Assembly: GCA_902363625.1 (NCBI GenBank)
Contig: CABJAS010000011.1
Location: forward strand, 1 to 58,414
Origin: Clostridiaceae bacterium
GTDB taxonomy: Bacteria > Bacillota_I > Bacilli_A > Erysipelotrichales > Coprobacillaceae
Length of the DNA: 58,414 nt
Direction of reading: 5' to 3'
Shown: piece after piece, positions 32,200-40,803 of the stretch
Layout: the number at the start of each line of letters is the position of its first letter
Position numbering within the stretch: position 1 is the first letter of the stretch
The notes under the pieces: model-generated
Told to the model about the DNA's origin: nothing
The model's database searches: none
The model's input: only the letters and a program-made list of their open reading frames with translations
Program-made: the position numbers and the translations under genes

Positions 32200-34029
32200 A
32201 TGAATATCATTGAGTTTTTAAGATTTCTGTATAGTCATTCAAGAGTATTATCATTACGTGAATTATCCTATATAACCGCTTTAAGCGACCGTACAATACG
32301 TACGATTATTGCCGAGGCTAACGATCAAAGTGAAACATTAGGCTGTCATGTCGATTTAATTCGTTCGGTTGGATATCAATTAATCATTGAAGATCAGACT
32401 TTATTTTCATCAAATGTTTTATTAAAAAAAGAATACGCATTAAAAAGCATAGAATTTGATATCCTGTCTGAATTGTTTCAATCTCCTTTTATAAAAATAG
32501 ATGAACTGTGCAGCCGTTATTATGTCAGTAAAGGAACCATTAATAAAACGATTAAACACTTAAAAGAAAAATTATGCAAATATGGCTTGCAGATTCTTTC
32601 TAAACCTTATTTAGGGCTATATATTACAGGATCTGAATATCAAAAAAGAAAATTAATAATTGATACTGGGATTTATATGGAATTAAATCCTATTCATCAG
32701 AAAAATATACAGGATACTTTTGATTTTTATGAAATTCAATATAATGAGAATATTATTCGTTTTTTAAGTTATTATTTAGGCTTAATCATCAAAAGACAAA
32801 CAGAAACAGCATGTTTGAAAGCTATTGATGAAAAAAGTCTGCCTTTGCTTGCTGTCAATGTGGCGACAGATATTTTTAATAAGACAGAAAACTTAGATTC
32901 ACTTAACTCTAAAGAAGTTTGTTATTTTGCTGATTTATTAACAATGACGGTAATTCTTCCCAGAGATGGATTGGAATTAACGATTCGAGAACGGCTTACT
33001 CACTTTAATCAGAGAATGATAGAAAAATATCAATGCGATTTAACATTGAACTTTATTTTATATGAACAATTCTTAAAACATTTGCTTTATTTAAATAAAC
33101 GTATTCATGAGCATTATCAGCATACCAATATAGGGTTTGCCTACTATCGTCTTAATTGTTCTTTAGGTTATGAAATCAGTCTTGAGTTCATTCAATACTT
33201 TTTCCCTCATCAAGAAATTTATGAAGAAGAAACAGGCATGTTGGCTTTGTATTTTTGTTTGTTTTTGCAGAATGCGAATATTCAATACTACGGGAAGAAG
33301 ACGAAGATTGCCATCGTAGTGCCACGTTTTGATCTTACCGCAGAATTATTTATCTCGTTGTTTAAAAATGAACAATCTAATGAAATATTAGCTTCATTCA
33401 CTTTTAAAGATCAAGATAAAATCCGTGCATTTAATCCCGATTTGATCTTTACTTTTGAGCCATTTAAGCTTGATCATTATTCGGTGATTATGGTTTCTTT
33501 GCCGATTTTTCAGATTTATGATAATGGCTTTGTCAAGAATTTACCTATTTATACGAATCAGGAAAGTTATCTTCAAAGAAAACGTAAATATGAGCTGCTG
33601 AGTGATGTACAGACTTTCTTTTCACCTGAACACTTCTTTGTACATAAGAAGTTTAAAAATACGGATCAGCTATTTAATTTTTTAGTGTCGCATCTCAATG
33701 ATTATAAAATGATCGATAATGCAGCTTCGGTGATCGAGGAAAGGATCAAGCTAGCCCCAATAACAAAGGAAGGTTCAATCGGATTGCTTTGTCCGGTAGA
33801 TCATTATGCTTCCGCTTCTCAGATTGTATTCATTTCTTTGAATGGAGCACTTGAGTTAGAAGTGCCCTTTCCGGTGCATATACTGATTACTGTTTTATAT
33901 AAAAATGATCAGGATAAAAAAACAATGCTGCTGATGTTAGAAGAAATGTTTGATACCTTTGAACACATTGTTGATATTTATGAGCAATCAGATTATGACA
34001 GCTTTATCCAATATTTGGATCATCGCTAA
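32200..34029 (+). CDS. BglG/MtlR-like PRD transcriptional regulator
   Basis: 609 residues. The N-terminal helix-turn-helix (about 1-65, LSLRELSYITALSDRTIRTII) and a second Mga-type HTH (about 85-145, IKIDELCSRYYVSKGTINKTI) are followed by two PRD-like segments, a IIB-like Rossmann segment (TKIAIVVPRF) and a C-terminal IIA-like domain. This is the layout of PTS-controlled activators. In the PRDs the positions where a phosphorylated histidine is usual read LSYYLGLIIKRQ and GMLALYFCLF, with tyrosine instead, so PTS phosphorylation may be lost. No PTS gene is adjacent. GGAGG lies 10 bases before the ATG. Confidence 0.8.
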   Translation: MNIIEFLRFLYSHSRVLSLRELSYITALSDRTIRTIIAEANDQSETLGCHVDLIRSVGYQLIIEDQTLFSSNVLLKKEYALKSIEFDILSELFQSPFIKIDELCSRYYVSKGTINKTIKHLKEKLCKYGLQILSKPYLGLYITGSEYQKRKLIIDTGIYMELNPIHQKNIQDTFDFYEIQYNENIIRFLSYYLGLIIKRQTETACLKAIDEKSLPLLAVNVATDIFNKTENLDSLNSKEVCYFADLLTMTVILPRDGLELTIRERLTHFNQRMIEKYQCDLTLNFILYEQFLKHLLYLNKRIHEHYQHTNIGFAYYRLNCSLGYEISLEFIQYFFPHQEIYEEETGMLALYFCLFLQNANIQYYGKKTKIAIVVPRFDLTAELFISLFKNEQSNEILASFTFKDQDKIRAFNPDLIFTFEPFKLDHYSVIMVSLPIFQIYDNGFVKNLPIYTNQESYLQRKRKYELLSDVQTFFSPEHFFVHKKFKNTDQLFNFLVSHLNDYKMIDNAASVIEERIKLAPITKEGSIGLLCPVDHYASASQIVFISLNGALELEVPFPVHILITVLYKNDQDKKTMLLMLEEMFDTFEHIVDIYEQSDYDSFIQYLDHR

Positions 34030-34039
34030 TTGTTAATTT

Positions 34040-34068
34040 AGTGCAGAGTATTCTCTGCATTTTTTTAG
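34040..34068 (+). terminator. Terminator of the PRD regulator gene
   Basis: Stem TGCAGAG-TATT-CTCTGCA followed by seven T residues, 11 bases after the stop codon. Confidence 0.9.
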
Positions 34069-34113
34069 ACTGAAAGGTTATTGTATAATAGGGGAAGATT
34101 CAATAACCAAAAG

Positions 34114-34133
34114 GTTTAAGTGAGGGCTTAAAC
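34114..34133 (+). promoter_or_regulatory. Leader hairpin before the damaged GNAT gene
   Basis: Perfect 7-bp stem GTTTAAG-TGAGGG-CTTAAAC between a TATAAT box (34084-34089) and the GNAT start. No T-tract follows. Function unknown. Confidence 0.35.
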
Positions 34134-34166
34134 AGAAGAAATTTATGAAGGAGCGAAGGAGTACCC

Positions 34167-34472
34167 ATGTTGTTTGAATTTCAAAAACTTACTCAAAATC
34201 ATGCGATAAAGATTGCAAATGAATGGAAATATGATGGAGTTTATTCTTTTTATAATATGATAAAAGATATAGAGGATTATGAGGAATTAAGAAGTCAAAA
34301 TGAGTATTATGAAGCGCAAGCATATATTCTAAATGCTGCCTTATTTAATCAAAGAGCGATTCTTCTTTATCGAGCATGTGGATTTTTAGATGAAGCCGTC
34401 ATCACTCGCAAATTAAATGGCGGTACTTATGAATTTTTGACATTAAAAAAAGAATCCTCACGGATTCTTTAA
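34167..34472 (+). pseudogene. GNAT acetyltransferase with internal deletion
   Basis: 101 residues. The first 50 (FEFQKLTQNHAIKIANEWKYDGVYSFYNM) match the start of a familiar GNAT subfamily of about 155 residues, and the last 45 (NAALFNQRAILLYRACGFLDEAV, then NGGTYEFLTLKK) match its end. The join falls around residues 50-55 and removes the middle, which would carry the acetyl-CoA pyrophosphate loop (R/Q-x-x-G-x-G/A). The product is therefore unlikely to acetylate anything. Reading frame, ribosome binding site (GGAG) and terminator are intact, so a peptide may still be made. Confidence 0.7.
34445..34472. terminator. Bidirectional terminator (GNAT remnant / aspA)
   Basis: Perfect stem AAAGAATCC-TCAC-GGATTCTTT flanked by A- and T-tracts. 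It forms the last codons of the GNAT frame and follows the aspA stop codon. Confidence 0.85.
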
Positions 34473-35873
34473 TTAGCGCATTGTTGAATGAACCGGTTCT
34501 GTCATTTTTTCCGGATTCAATATTTTTTCTAACTCGTTTTGTTCTAAAATATGTTCTTCGACAAGCAGATCCTTTACTCTTTTTCCACTTTTTAATGAAC
34601 GTTTGGCTAAATCAGCAGCTTTTTTATAACCAATATATGGACATAATGCGGTGACGGTTCCAACACTTTGATTTAATAAATCTTCACAGCGTTCCTTATT
34701 CGCCGTAATTCCGGAAATACAATGATCAATAAATGTTTGAATGGCTCCGGTCAAAGTTGTAATTCCTTCAAATAAATTATAAAACAAGATCGGTTCAAAG
34801 GCATTTAATTCCATTTGTCCGGCTTCAGCTGCCATCGTTACTGTCATATCATTGCCGATAATATTGAAAGCGACCTGTGTAACTACTTCGGGAATAACCG
34901 GATTTACTTTTCCCGGCATGATAGAAGAACCATTTTGCATTGGCGGTAAATTGATTTCTGCTACTCCGGTTTTAGGACCACTGGATAATAAACGCAAGTC
35001 ATTTGCCATTTTTGATAAGTTAACAGCACAGGTTTTGATAGCACCGGAAACATGAACAAATCCGTCTAAGTTTTGGGTAGCATCAATGAGATCCTCTGCC
35101 TGAACTAAGGGTTCTCCCGTTACTTTTGATAACAGTGAAACAATGGTATCTAAATAGACAGGGTCTACATTGATCGCCGTACCGACCGCTGTTCCGCCGA
35201 TATTTAAAACACGCATATCTTCTTCAACAGCTTTGATACGTTTAATATCTCTTTTGATCACGGAATTAAATGCATTGAATGACTGACCTAAACGAATAGG
35301 GACTGCATCTTGCAGCTGAGTACGTCCCATTTTGATAATGCCGTCAAATTCAATCGCCTTATTTTGCAGAGATGCTGATAAACGTTCTAATTCCGCTAAT
35401 AATAATGGCAATAATTTTAAAATCGTTAATTTTCCTGATGTTGGATATACATCATTTGTAGATTGTGCCATATTAACATGATCATTAGGATGGATAATTG
35501 AATAATCACCTAATGTTCCCCCTAGAATTTCAATAGCACGGTTGGCGATCACTTCGTTGGCATTCATATTTGTTGAAGTTCCGGCTCCACCCTGAATAGG
35601 ATCTACAATAAATTGCTCATGCCATCTTCCTTCAATGATTTCATTGCAGGCTTTAACAATGGCATTCTTTTTTTCTTCGTCCAGTGTTCCGGCTTGATAG
35701 TTCGCCTGAGCAGCAGCACTTTTTATTTCAGCTAAAGAAACGATCATTTCTTTAGATAGTTGTTTATTGGTAATCGGAAAGTTTATTTTCCCTCTGAGTG
35801 AATGAATCCCATAATAAGCATCACTAGGTACCTCCATTGCACCGATTGAGTCACTTTCTAATCTTGTGTTCAT
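34473..35873 (-). CDS. aspA: Aspartate ammonia-lyase
   Basis: 466 residues, usual length for the fumarase/aspartase superfamily. It deaminates aspartate to fumarate and ammonia. Marks are MNTRLESDSIGAMEVPSDAYYGIHSLR (the YG-HS-R substrate region), GGAGTSTNMNANEVIANRA, NQSTND-like AQSTNDVYPTS, GRTQLQDAVPI, and the flexible-loop signature GSSIMPGKVNPVIPE. The aspartase reading is favoured over fumarase by the N-terminal LESDSIG form. A GGGG site lies upstream. It is divergent from an Lrp-type regulator across about 180 bases, a likely regulatory pairing. Confidence 0.93.
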   Translation of the reverse strand: MNTRLESDSIGAMEVPSDAYYGIHSLRGKINFPITNKQLSKEMIVSLAEIKSAAAQANYQAGTLDEEKKNAIVKACNEIIEGRWHEQFIVDPIQGGAGTSTNMNANEVIANRAIEILGGTLGDYSIIHPNDHVNMAQSTNDVYPTSGKLTILKLLPLLLAELERLSASLQNKAIEFDGIIKMGRTQLQDAVPIRLGQSFNAFNSVIKRDIKRIKAVEEDMRVLNIGGTAVGTAINVDPVYLDTIVSLLSKVTGEPLVQAEDLIDATQNLDGFVHVSGAIKTCAVNLSKMANDLRLLSSGPKTGVAEINLPPMQNGSSIMPGKVNPVIPEVVTQVAFNIIGNDMTVTMAAEAGQMELNAFEPILFYNLFEGITTLTGAIQTFIDHCISGITANKERCEDLLNQSVGTVTALCPYIGYKKAADLAKRSLKSGKRVKDLLVEEHILEQNELEKILNPEKMTEPVHSTMR

Positions 35874-36053
35874 TTTAAATCCCCCTCATCTGTGATGGTA
35901 TGACTTTACCACTTCACTCAAAGAACGTAAATAGTTTAACTCAAACTTAAAATATTGTTTAAAATTAGCGGATGTAACTTAATTTAATAAAGTTCTGACT
36001 TTAAATTATTAATTAAATGTAGTACACTTATCGTGTTAAGAGGGGGCGAAATA

Positions 36054-36533
36054 ATGGATGAAATTGATGCCGAGATATTAAACCTTTTAGCTAAAAATGG
36101 ACGTATCTCAATTAAACAGATTTCGGCAATTGTCAATTTATCATCACCGGCAGTTTCAACACGTATCGAAAAGCTCGAGGAGCATGGATTTCTGCATGGA
36201 TATCAGGCACAGCTGGATTTAGAAAAAGCGGGTTATCCGATCAAGGCTTTCATTCATGTGGCGATGAAGCCATCAAGAAAACCGGAGTTTTATGAATTTA
36301 TTGCGAAGATTCCGAATGTTTTGGAATGCTGCTGTGTTACGGGGGATTATTCAATGCTAATCAAGGTGGCTTTTGACAGTACGCAGAAGCTGGATTTGTT
36401 TATAGGCAAACTGCAAAAGTTTGGCGATACGATGACACAAATCGTGTTTTCGACTATTGTCGAGTCAAGACAAGCCGGTATTTCTAAGTCACACAAAAAG
36501 AAGATAGACAAGTCATCAACACATATGCTATGA
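36054..36533 (+). CDS. Lrp/AsnC family transcriptional regulator
   Basis: 159 residues. The N-terminal HTH (DEIDAEILNLLAKNGRISIKQISAIVNLSSPAVSTRIEKLEEHG within 2-45) is followed by the RAM ligand-binding domain (IHVAMKPSRKPEFYEFI, VLECCCVTGDYSMLIKV). Such proteins sense amino acids. The ATG at 36054 is used because AGGGGG lies about 9 bases upstream. It is divergent from aspA, so control of aspartate catabolism is plausible; it is also upstream of a cation/calcium exchanger gene but is separated from it by a terminator-like hairpin. Confidence 0.92.
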   Translation: MDEIDAEILNLLAKNGRISIKQISAIVNLSSPAVSTRIEKLEEHGFLHGYQAQLDLEKAGYPIKAFIHVAMKPSRKPEFYEFIAKIPNVLECCCVTGDYSMLIKVAFDSTQKLDLFIGKLQKFGDTMTQIVFSTIVESRQAGISKSHKKKIDKSSTHML

Positions 36534-36544
36534 TTTATTTATGT

Positions 36545-36574
36545 ATGACTGTGCGTAAGCATTAGTCATTTTTA
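36545..36574 (+). terminator. Terminator-like hairpin between lrp and the antiporter gene
   Basis: Stem ATGACT/AGTCAT with inner TGC-GTAA-GCA, followed by TTTTTAAG. Confidence 0.65.
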
Positions 36575-36589
36575 AGTGGAGGAATCAAA

Positions 36590-37543
36590 ATGGAGTTATT
36601 GATTGCAGTTGGCATTTTAATCATTGGATTTTATGGACTTATTAAAGGGGCAGATATCTTTGTGGTAGCTGCAAGCAAGATCGCTCAAAAGTTCCATATT
36701 CCGATGCTTGTTATTGGATTGACCATTGTGGCAATGGGAACCAGCGCTCCTGAAGCCGCAATCAGCATTACTGCAGCATTTAACAATGCTTCCGGAATAA
36801 CGATCGGTAATATCGTCGGAAGCAACATTCTCAATATTTTATTAGTATTAGGAGTGTGTTCTTTAATTCATAATCTGAAAGTGAATCGCAGTACCTATCA
36901 TTATGAAATTCCGTTTGTGATTTTAATTACCTCTGTCCTCTTAGGATTGGGATGGTTAGGAAACAGTTTAAGTCATGCTGACGCTTTAATCTTAATCGGG
37001 TTATTTGGCTTGTTTCTATTTTATTTATTCAGACTTGCAAAAAATAGTGATGAAGAAGAATCAGATGAGATTGTGTTATTAGAAGAAAAAGATACCCTTC
37101 CTAAATTATTACTGTTTATTTTAATTGGGTTATTCTTTATTGTGGCAGGCAGTCATTTAACTGTTGATTCAGCAAAAACCATCGCCAGTGCTTTTGGAGT
37201 CAGTGATCGTGTCATCGGATTAACTGTCGTTGCTTTTGGAACTTCTTTGCCGGAATTGATTACTTCGGTAACCGCTGTTCGCAAAGGCAATAACGAAATT
37301 GCGATCGGAAACATTGTCGGCAGCAATATCTTTAATATCCTATTTGTATTAGGAATTGCCGGACTGGTATCACCAACCGCGATTCCTTACGGTCAGGAAT
37401 TTTTAGTGGATACGGTTATTGCGATTTTATCAGCAGTATTGCTTTATGTTACGTGTGGAAGAAAAAGGATTTTGAATCGTGCCAGCGGAGCAATGATGTT
37501 GATCAGTTATGCTGTGTATTTTGTGTTTTTAATGATGAAATAG
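36590..37543 (+). CDS. Calcium/sodium antiporter (YrbG/CaxA family)
   Basis: 317 residues with about 10 membrane helices in two inverted halves. Each half has the alpha-repeat: VAMGTSAPEAAISITAAF with GNIVGSNILNILLVLG, and VAFGTSLPELITSVTAV with GNIVGSNIFNILFVLG. An acidic loop (NSDEEESDEIVLLEE) joins the halves. These repeats hold the glutamates that bind the exchanged cations. GGAGG precedes the ATG. It probably exports Ca2+ in exchange for Na+; ion specificity is not settled by sequence. Confidence 0.93.
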   Translation: MELLIAVGILIIGFYGLIKGADIFVVAASKIAQKFHIPMLVIGLTIVAMGTSAPEAAISITAAFNNASGITIGNIVGSNILNILLVLGVCSLIHNLKVNRSTYHYEIPFVILITSVLLGLGWLGNSLSHADALILIGLFGLFLFYLFRLAKNSDEEESDEIVLLEEKDTLPKLLLFILIGLFFIVAGSHLTVDSAKTIASAFGVSDRVIGLTVVAFGTSLPELITSVTAVRKGNNEIAIGNIVGSNIFNILFVLGIAGLVSPTAIPYGQEFLVDTVIAILSAVLLYVTCGRKRILNRASGAMMLISYAVYFVFLMMK

Positions 37544-37567
37544 GAGAGCGAGGCTCTCCTTTTTTAT
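37543..37567. terminator. Bidirectional terminator after the antiporter gene
   Basis: Stem GGAGAGC-GAG-GCTCTCC followed by seven T residues; it also ends the minus-strand DUF4865-like gene. Confidence 0.85.
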
Positions 37568-38091
37568 AAAGATAGGTGCAGAAGATCGTAAAGTCTGCCA
37601 TCAGAACATATTTTTGGGAGAACAAAGAAAAAATAGTATTCTACATAACTCCAAGTTTCAGGACTATAAACTAAGACTTTACCCGTACAATCTTTAGGGG
37701 TATAGGAAAAGGCAGGGGCTTTCATGCTTGAAGCCGGGTTTATTTTTCTCTCATAAGCCAGCACATATTTAGAGGTGTTAAAATCAGGCTCTAAATGACA
37801 GTGAAGCACAACGTATATATGAATGGTCTGCCAGCCAAATGATTGAAGAATATTATTATAGAAGCCATTGAAGATAAATGTATTCATGCCTTCATTACTT
37901 TTCCATACATAAAGAGGTGAATATTCGTTTTGGCAGTGATGCGTATTTTCTTTATTGGCAACAAGGTAGGCTTTGAACAGTAAATCTCTAAAACCATCTG
38001 TTTTGTTTCCATTATCGGCAACTCTTTGGTAAATCCTTTTCATGTCATAGTCATTAGGTAATACGATTTTATATTGCATAGCGATCATCAT
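37564..38091 (-). CDS. DUF4865-like protein
   Basis: 175 residues, no signal or membrane segment. The N-terminus (MIAMQYKIVLPNDYDMKRIYQRV), the FKAYLV segment, SPLYVWKSNEGMNTFIFNGFYNNILQSFGW and the tyrosine-rich end resemble DUF4865, a small protein of unknown function usually encoded next to LysR regulators. Here a LysR gene is divergent at 38211, but it is interrupted by a stop codon. The start could be either of two adjacent ATGs behind AAGGA, or the ATG at residue 5. Family assignment is from memory of the N-terminal pattern and is moderate. Confidence 0.6.
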   Translation of the reverse strand: MMIAMQYKIVLPNDYDMKRIYQRVADNGNKTDGFRDLLFKAYLVANKENTHHCQNEYSPLYVWKSNEGMNTFIFNGFYNNILQSFGWQTIHIYVVLHCHLEPDFNTSKYVLAYERKINPASSMKAPAFSYTPKDCTGKVLVYSPETWSYVEYYFFFVLPKICSDGRLYDLLHLSL

Positions 38092-38210
38092 TTTTCCTTC
38101 TTTCTGTTAAAGGGGTTTCCTTTACAATTCCATTATACTTTCGTTTTTATCTTCTGTATAATAGTTGGTAATGATGACAAATATCATTTAAAATGATAGG
38201 GGGAATTTGA

Positions 38211-39053
38211 ATGGAAAGTTTAGATTTAAGAATATTTAAAGAAGTAGCATATACTCAATCTATTTCCAAAGCTGCAAAAAATATGGGCTATGTTCAATCC
38301 AATATAACCGCTCATATAAAAAAGCTGGAATCAACACTCAATACTACTTTATTTATTCGTCACAGTCATGGGGTTTCATTAACTAAGGATGGGGAAGCCT
38401 TGCTTGTTCAGGCAGAACAGATTCTTTCGTTGATGGATTAGACGCTGACCTCTTTTCAAAATCAATCTGAAACATTAAGAATCGGTACAACTCAGACGCT
38501 TGCTGGATATCTTATTCCTAAATGTATTCAGGCTTATCAGCGTCAATATCCACATATTTCTTTTTCAATCATGACTCTTCAGCAAGAAGAATTAGAATAC
38601 CGGCTCGCTCATGAACAGTTGGACTGTGTGATCACCAATCGTTCTTCTATGTTCAGCGAAGCTCAAAAAATATATCAAATAAAAGAGAATTTAGTTTTCA
38701 TTGCTCCTGTCAGTTGTCAGACGATAGCCGATTTAAAAAATTATCCGCTTATTGTTAATCACGTTGAAAGCTGTCCTTATCGCCGTGTTCTTTTGAATTG
38801 GTGGCAAACTCATCATACGACCAAGCCTATTCTTATAGAAATGGATACTGTAGAAGCATTCATGCGGACAGTCTTTGTAGGGGGTGGAATTTCTCTGTTA
38901 CCTCAAAAGCTGATAGAGAATCAAGAAAATCTCCATTGCTTCGTTGCAGAGGACTTGCCTGAAACTAATATATCAATGTGGATTCCTCAAAATAAATTGC
39001 CTTTTAATTATCACTTACTAAAATCTATTGTAGAAAAAGAATTATCTGTTTAA
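38211..39053 (+). pseudogene. LysR family regulator interrupted by an in-frame TAG
   Basis: Read through one TAG at 38439-38441, this is a single 280-residue LysR protein. HTH: MESLDLRIFKEVAYTQSISKAAKNMGYVQSNITAHIKKLE, then LFIRHSHGVSLTKDGEALL. After the stop the same frame continues TLTSFQNQSETLRIGTTQTLAGYLIPKCI, the standard start of the effector domain, up to a natural stop at 39053. A CAG-to-TAG change would explain it. The first 76 codons could still give a free DNA-binding domain. It is divergent from the DUF4865-like gene, which it presumably regulated. Confidence 0.85.
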
Positions 39054-39164
39054 TAATAAAAACTTTAAGATATATTACAGGTCGAGCCTTATAGACTTGA
39101 TGAATTATTTCATCTGTCTGCTTTTATAAGCCTGTATTAAAGTATCTTAAAGTTTTTTATTAAT
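39052..39164. terminator. Very long nested hairpin between lysR and GNAT genes
   Basis: The whole interval folds back on itself. The outer arm AATAAAAACTTTAAGATA pairs with TATCTTAAAGTTTTTTATT, the next with TTACAGG/CCTGTA, then CTTATA/TATAAG, AGAC/GTCT and GATGAA-TTAT-TTCATC at the tip. A- and T-tracts at both ends suit a bidirectional terminator for the two convergent genes, but its size (about 110 bases) is unusual. Confidence 0.6.
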
Positions 39165-39657
39165 ATTTAAAGGTATTGCCTAAAATATCAATTTTTTGAT
39201 CACGATAACCTTGATTAAAATCCTGTCTTAATGTGATCATACTCAATGAATCGAACCCTAATTTTAAATAGAGCCGGATTGCATCACAGTTTCTGGGAAC
39301 AACGTCAATTGATAAGGCTTCACAGCCTTCCTTTTGAGCCAGCGTTTTGGCTTCTGAAATCATTTGACTGCCATAGCCTTGATTACGCTGTCCTTCTATA
39401 ACAAACAGATTTTCAATCCAGCAAACCTGCTTGCTGCGGAATTCCAAGATCATAAAGCCAATAAACTTATCCTTTACTTTTCCCAAATATATTTTATAGG
39501 GTTCTTTTTTATAATTCTGAATTTCAGTATAAGCTTCTGATAGTATTTGCTCTTTTTGATAGGGATGTTTCAGCATTTCCAAATGCTTGATACTAAATTC
39601 AGTCATCATGTTTGCCAGTAAGTCTTGATCGTTATCATTATACTCAATAAGCTCCAT
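39160..39657 (-). CDS. GNAT family N-acetyltransferase
   Basis: 165 residues. VCWIENLFVIEGQRNQGYGSQMISEAKTLAQKEGCEALSIDVVPRNCDAIRLYLKLGFDSLSMITL spans about 80-145 and contains the acetyl-CoA loop QRNQGYG and the motif-B region. The start at 39657 is set by AAAGGAGG 7 bases upstream; an open frame precedes it. It stands alone. Substrate unknown; the N-terminal half (HLEMLKHPYQKEQILSEAY) does not point to a specific amine. Confidence 0.88.
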   Translation of the reverse strand: MELIEYNDNDQDLLANMMTEFSIKHLEMLKHPYQKEQILSEAYTEIQNYKKEPYKIYLGKVKDKFIGFMILEFRSKQVCWIENLFVIEGQRNQGYGSQMISEAKTLAQKEGCEALSIDVVPRNCDAIRLYLKLGFDSLSMITLRQDFNQGYRDQKIDILGNTFKY

Positions 39658-39795
39658 CTCATATCCTCCTTTATTTATTATATCATAACCCATTTCAATT
39701 CTATTTCAAAAAGAGATTTGATTTTCTAAATATTAAAATAAAGTCGAAACCCGTTAAATAATGCTACTATATTTCTTATCATTGGGAGGAATAAG

Positions 39796-40722
39796 ATGGA
39801 TATACAAGTTGTGATTAATCAGATGATTCAGCTTTTTATGGTCATTGGATTAGGATATTTGTTAATGAAGACACATGTACTAGATGAGGTGTTCAATAAA
39901 AAATTAAATACATTGCTTTTAACGGTGACGACACCGGCTTTAATTTTATCATCCGTTATGGGAAATGATAATCTGCAAGATGCCGATACAGTTTTGTTTG
40001 TCTTTGTTGTAGCCATTATTGTGTATGTGCTGCTGCCGCTTTTAGGGATCATCATTACGAAGCTTTTGCGTGTACCTCATCAGCAGTCCGGACTTTATAT
40101 TTTTATGACCGTTTTTTCAAATATTGGATTCATGGGATTTCCGGTCATGAAAGCTATTTTTGGAAATGGGGCAGTGTTTTATACGGCAATCTTTAATATG
40201 ATCTTTAATATTTTTGTGTATACAATAGGTATTTATCTCATCAATCTAGGCAGTGGGGCAAAAACTAGCTTTCAGTTGAAAAACCTGCGCTCACCGGGAA
40301 TCATTGCCTGTTTGATTGCATTGCTGATTTATTTCTTACATATTCAGACTCCTTCAATCATTGCTGAAACTTGCGATATGGTGGGATCGATCACAACTCC
40401 GATCGCTATGCTTTTAATCGGGGCAACATTAGCAAATATTGATGTTAAATCTATTTTCAGTGAGTTTCGCCTTTATCCTTATACCATTATTAAACAGATC
40501 CTGATACCGGTTATTGCTTTTCCCATCTTAAAATTGTTTATTCAGGATAGCTATATTTTAGGCATAACACTGATCATGCTGGCAATGCCGGTAGCGAACA
40601 GTGCGGTGCTGTTTAGTCAGGAATATGGAGGGGATGTTGAACTGGCAGCTAAGTCTGTCTTTATTACTACGTTAATCTCGGTTGTTACTATCCCAGCAAT
40701 CGTTTCATTTCTTTTAATTTAG
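39796..40722 (+). CDS. AEC family transporter (auxin efflux carrier-like)
   Basis: 308 residues, about 10 membrane helices in two inverted five-helix halves. It has the AEC pattern QMIQLFMVIGLGYLLMKTHVLDE at the start, FSNIGFMGFPVMKAIFG in the crossover of the first half, and TTPIAMLLIGATLAN and ANSAVLFSQEYGGDVELAAKSVFITTLISV in the second. Bacterial members move malate or other organic anions. GGGAGG precedes the ATG. It is followed by a terminator, hence a single-gene unit. Substrate unknown. Confidence 0.92.
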   Translation: MDIQVVINQMIQLFMVIGLGYLLMKTHVLDEVFNKKLNTLLLTVTTPALILSSVMGNDNLQDADTVLFVFVVAIIVYVLLPLLGIIITKLLRVPHQQSGLYIFMTVFSNIGFMGFPVMKAIFGNGAVFYTAIFNMIFNIFVYTIGIYLINLGSGAKTSFQLKNLRSPGIIACLIALLIYFLHIQTPSIIAETCDMVGSITTPIAMLLIGATLANIDVKSIFSEFRLYPYTIIKQILIPVIAFPILKLFIQDSYILGITLIMLAMPVANSAVLFSQEYGGDVELAAKSVFITTLISVVTIPAIVSFLLI

Positions 40723-40746
40723 CGCACCTTGGTGTGCTTTTTATTT
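40721..40746 (+). terminator. AEC transporter terminator
   Basis: Stem AGCGCACC-TT-GGTGTGCT (one G-T pair) with a following TTTTTATTT. Confidence 0.85.
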
Positions 40747-40803
40747 GTCATATGCGTGTATTTTAAAAAGTGATTGTGTATAATGAATAAAGGAGGTGTC
40801 ACT

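Noticed and set aside
38439..38441. TAG as a recoded (pyrrolysine) or read-through codon
   Set aside because: No pyl genes or context are visible, and a single C-to-T change in CAG explains it; treated as a nonsense mutation.
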